Assembly (NCBI RefSeq): GCF_019656455.1
Contig: NZ_BPMK01000004.1
Coordinates: forward strand, 124,001-188,000
Source of the DNA: Noviherbaspirillum aridicola
GTDB taxonomy: Bacteria; Pseudomonadota; Gammaproteobacteria; Burkholderiales; Burkholderiaceae_D
DNA: 64,000 bases
Direction of reading: 5' to 3'
Below are positions 57,271 through 64,000 of this stretch, piece after piece (positions within the stretch are counted from its first letter, which is position 1; every line of letters begins with the position of its first letter). The notes beneath the pieces were generated by a model, which had not been told where the DNA came from, did no database searches, and was given only the letters and a program-made list of their open reading frames with translations. The position numbers were made by a program, and so were the translations under genes.

Positions 57271-57364
57271 GGCTGATCCTCGTTGTAGTGGTTACGACCT
57301 GGGGCTCGGCTGATGCGTCCTCCCGGAGCAGTTGTTATTCTTCTGGGGAGCAAGTCCTGCGGCA

Positions 57365-57410
57365 TTGAGCGCGCTCAACCGCGCAACCCCGGCAGTTGGG
57401 CAATGCTCAA
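57365..57410. promoter_or_regulatory. Two related inverted repeats, possible operators
   Basis: TTGAGC-GC-GCTCAA (57365-57378, a perfect 14-base palindrome) and TTGGGC-AAT-GCTCAA (57396-57410) share arms. Their starts are 31 bases apart, close to three helical turns. They lie in the 370-base interval between the divergent 80-residue gene and zipA, which otherwise holds no gene. A perfect TTGACA (57457-57462) with TAATAC 14 bases later, and TATAAT at 57542-57547, are candidate promoters for zipA. Confidence 0.4.
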
Positions 57411-57640
57411 TTGCGGGCGAACATTTTTTCCAGGCGGCATCCATGGGCTGTTCACCTTGACAACTTTATTGCCGCCTAATACCCTGAGGCCCTTGCCGCA
57501 GCGGGCACCACGCCCCGTCGCGCCAGCCTACCCACGATTTCTATAATGAGCCGAGCAGCGACAGAACGACGGGCACGAACCCGATGCCGAGAAAGCGGCA
57601 TTTCCCCCTCCGAAAGCGAATCTTCCCGAGGACAGACGAT

Positions 57641-62010
<4,370 letters not shown>

Positions 62011-62014
<4 letters not shown>

Positions 62015-62547
62015 GCGTCAGAACCATTTTGAAGATGGGCGATCCGCGGCTCCTGCGGCAGGCGGAGCCGGTCACGGCGTTCGACACGCCCGAACTGCAT
62101 GCGCTGGTGGCCGACATGTTCGACACCATGCATGCGGCTAACGGCGCCGGCCTGGCGGCGCCGCAGATCGGCGTCAATCTGCAGCTCGTGATTTTCGGCT
62201 TCAGCCGCAACGAGCGCTACCCGGAGGCGCCGCCGGTGCCGGAAACCGTGCTGCTCAACCCGGTGCTCACGCCGCTCGGCGACGAGCAGAAGGAGGGCTG
62301 GGAAGGCTGCCTGTCGGTGCCTGGCATGCGCGGGGTGGTACCGCGCTGGACGCGCCTGCGCTATGAAGGTTTCGACCAGTACGGGCAGCGTATCGTGCGC
62401 GAGGCCGACGGTTTCCATGCGCGCGTGGTGCAGCACGAATGCGATCATCTCGCCGGCATACTCTATCCGATGCGGATAAAGGATTTCTCCCGCTTCGGTT
62501 TCACCGAGGTGCTGTTTCCCGGTCTCGATCCGGCGAGCGACGACTAG
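62011..62547 (+). CDS. def: Peptide deformylase
   Basis: 178 residues. It removes the N-formyl group from new proteins. Motif 1 is [10 protein letters not shown] (45-54). Motif 2 is EGCLSVPG with metal ligand C100, and motif 3 is QHECDHL with H142 and H146 as ligands and E143 as the catalytic base. The gene overlaps galU. It is not in the usual def-fmt cluster, so a second deformylase may exist elsewhere. Confidence 0.95.
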
Positions 62548-62604
62548 GCCCGGCAGGGCGGGTACGGGCAGGCCCGGCTTCCCTGCCATGCGCGTCGCGC
62601 AGTA

Positions 62605-63378
62605 TCAGAACTGCTCGTCCGCCCGCAGATAGCGCCACTGGCCCGCCGGCAGGTCGCCGAGCAGCACGCGGCCAATGCGCACCCGCTTGAGTCCAGTCAC
62701 CTTCAGCCCGACCGCTTCGCACATGCGGCGGATCTGGCGCTTGCGGCCTTCCTTGAGGACGAAGCTCAGCTGGTCTTCATTCTGCCATTTCACCTTTGCC
62801 GGCTGCAGCTTGCGGCCGTCCAGCGACAGCCCGTGATTGAGCAGCCGGAGGTCCGACTCGGGCAGGCGCCCGCCGCGCGTGTACTGCACCCGCACCAGGT
62901 ATTCCTTCTCGATCGTGCTGTCCTGGCCGATCAGGTGCTTGGCGACGCGGCCGTCCTGCGTCAGCACCAGCAGCCCGACGGAATCGATGTCGAGACGCCC
63001 GGCGGGCACCAGGCTGCGCAGCTGGGCCGGGTGGAACTGCAGGGGCGTCTTGTCTTCCTTCCAGCGGTTCTCCGGCGTGACCAGGGTCACGGCAGGCTTG
63101 TAGCCGTCCTCTGCCTGGCCGCTGACGAAGCCGACCGGCTTGTTCAGCAGCACGGTGACGAGGCGTGCCTGCTGCGCGCTCGCCTGGCGGTCGACCGTGA
63201 TGCGCTGGTGCGGCAGCACCTTGCTGCCGAGTTCCGACACGACCTCGCCGTCGACGCGCACCCACCCGCGCTCTATCCATTCATCCGCCTCGCGCCTTGA
63301 GCACAGCCCGAGTTCGGACATGCGCTTGGAGAGACGGACGAGTTCGCTGCTGCTGCCGGTTTGTTTCATGATTCCCAT
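62605..63378 (-). CDS. rRNA pseudouridine synthase of the RsuA/RluB/E/F family
   Basis: 257 residues. The S4 domain ([30 protein letters not shown]) is followed by the catalytic domain, with [18 protein letters not shown] holding the catalytic aspartate and [15 protein letters not shown] near the end. Which rRNA site it modifies is not certain; the tail fits RluF-like proteins best. It starts in a TGATG overlap with the glnD stop (ATG 63376-63378), so it follows glnD on one transcript. ATG 63369 is a possible alternative start. Confidence 0.92.
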   Translation of the reverse strand: MGIMKQTGSSSELVRLSKRMSELGLCSRREADEWIERGWVRVDGEVVSELGSKVLPHQRITVDRQASAQQARLVTVLLNKPVGFVSGQAEDGYKPAVTLVTPENRWKEDKTPLQFHPAQLRSLVPAGRLDIDSVGLLVLTQDGRVAKHLIGQDSTIEKEYLVRVQYTRGGRLPESDLRLLNHGLSLDGRKLQPAKVKWQNEDQLSFVLKEGRKRQIRRMCEAVGLKVTGLKRVRIGRVLLGDLPAGQWRYLRADEQF

Positions 63379-64000
63379 CAGACGCGCAATGCCTCCAGCA
63401 GCTCGGTCTCGAGCTGGATCTGGCTGCGCGCATTGTTGAGCACCGGACCATCGACCAGGAAAACGTCTTCGACGCGTTCGCCGAGGGTCATGATCTTGGC
63501 GGTGTGGAGGTTGATCTTGTATTTGGTCAGCACGTTCGCGATCGAATAGAGCAGACCGTTACGGTCGTTCGCCGATACCGAAAGCAGGTAGTACTGGCCT
63601 CGTTCATCGGGCCGCAGGTCCACCGTGGGCGTCACCGGGAAGGTCCGCGACAGGCGCGACAGCCGGCCCTTCACCGGCGGCGGCAGCGGCGCATGCTCGG
63701 ACAGCAGCCGGGTCAGCTCGTGCTCGATCAGGCTGATGATGTCCCGGTAGCTGTTGGCGAAGGCGGGTTCCGTCACCAGGAAGCTGTCCAGCGCATAGCC
63801 GTGGCGCGTGGTGTGGATCTTGGCATCGAGGATGCTGAAGTTCTTGCGGTCGAAGTAGCTGCAGATGCGCGCGAACAGGTCCGGCTGGTCCTTGACGTAG
63901 ACCGCGACCTGCACGCCTTCGCCGATCGGCGCCAGGCGCGCGCGCACCACCGGTGTCGCGCTGTCGATCCGGTTGTAGAAGCTGCGCGTCTGCCACGCGA
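63378..64000 (-). CDS. glnD: [Protein-PII] uridylyltransferase GlnD, C-terminal part (5' end outside window)
   Basis: The frame is open to the window edge, so only the last ~207 residues are seen. They hold the two C-terminal ACT domains ([21 protein letters not shown] and [19 protein letters not shown]), the glutamine-sensing part of the enzyme that uridylylates PII proteins to report nitrogen status. The block [12 protein letters not shown] before them matches GlnD. The nucleotidyltransferase and HD domains lie outside the window. The pseudouridine synthase gene overlaps its stop. Confidence 0.95.
   Translation of the reverse strand, partial: AWQTRSFYNRIDSATPVVRARLAPIGEGVQVAVYVKDQPDLFARICSYFDRKNFSILDAKIHTTRHGYALDSFLVTEPAFANSYRDIISLIEHELTRLLSEHAPLPPPVKGRLSRLSRTFPVTPTVDLRPDERGQYYLLSVSANDRNGLLYSIANVLTKYKINLHTAKIMTLGERVEDVFLVDGPVLNNARSQIQLETELLEALRV

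Overview
The window is a GC-rich chromosomal segment of a betaproteobacterium of the order Burkholderiales. Gene families and gene order (smc-zipA-ligA, dapC-dapD-pilU-dapE-prmB, mfd/ispD-ispF next to ompR-envZ, class I phaC with phaR) fit Oxalobacteraceae best (Herbaspirillum/Noviherbaspirillum-like). This is an inference from content, since no rRNA gene is present. Both ends cut through genes: an HlyD-type adaptor on the left and glnD on the right. No insertion sequence, prophage, CRISPR array or clear pseudogene is visible.

Region by region. 0-1.2 kb: adaptor fragment, then a tRNA-Cys/tRNA-Leu pair with its own promoter and an internal terminator. 1.5-7.5 kb: a putative Na+/H+ antiporter coupled to a P-type ATPase with a non-canonical ion site, then a chemoreceptor. 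7.8-14.7 kb: a glycine-cleavage operon gcvH-gcvP-sdaA-gcvT-lipA. It joins glycine cleavage, serine deamination and lipoate synthesis on one strand. 14.8-15.7 kb: two small genes. 15.7-24.7 kb: acyl-CoA catabolism. Two acyl-CoA dehydrogenases and two MaoC hydratases lie on the + strand. On the - strand is an enoyl-CoA hydratase/phosphatase/APH-like kinase/acyl-CoA dehydrogenase/GST group. A decamer shared by the two promoter regions hints at one regulator.

24.7-30.1 kb: aminotransferase, orphan PIN protein, yaaA, bamD diverging from rluD-pgeF, and a small membrane protein. 30.1-32.6 kb: polyhydroxyalkanoate synthase and its regulator phaR. 32.7-37 kb: rimO with an exported protein, cystathionine beta-lyase, a membrane protein and serB. 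37-44.9 kb: mfd diverging from ispD-ispF, then the envZ/ompR two-component pair. 44.8-53.3 kb: a long - strand run with DUF2520 protein, ABC-F ATPase, prmB, dapE, an ArsC-like protein, pilU, dapD and dapC, which holds the late lysine/diaminopimelate pathway. 53.4-62.5 kb: smc, zipA, ligA, galU and def on the + strand. 62.6 kb to the end: a pseudouridine synthase and the glnD C-terminus on the - strand.

Most of the window is conserved housekeeping sequence. The parts that deserve a second look are the acyl-CoA region with its putative shared operator, the lipA-containing glycine operon, the odd tRNA-Cys, the enlarged LigA, the P-type ATPase lacking a key aspartate, and several small proteins of unknown function.
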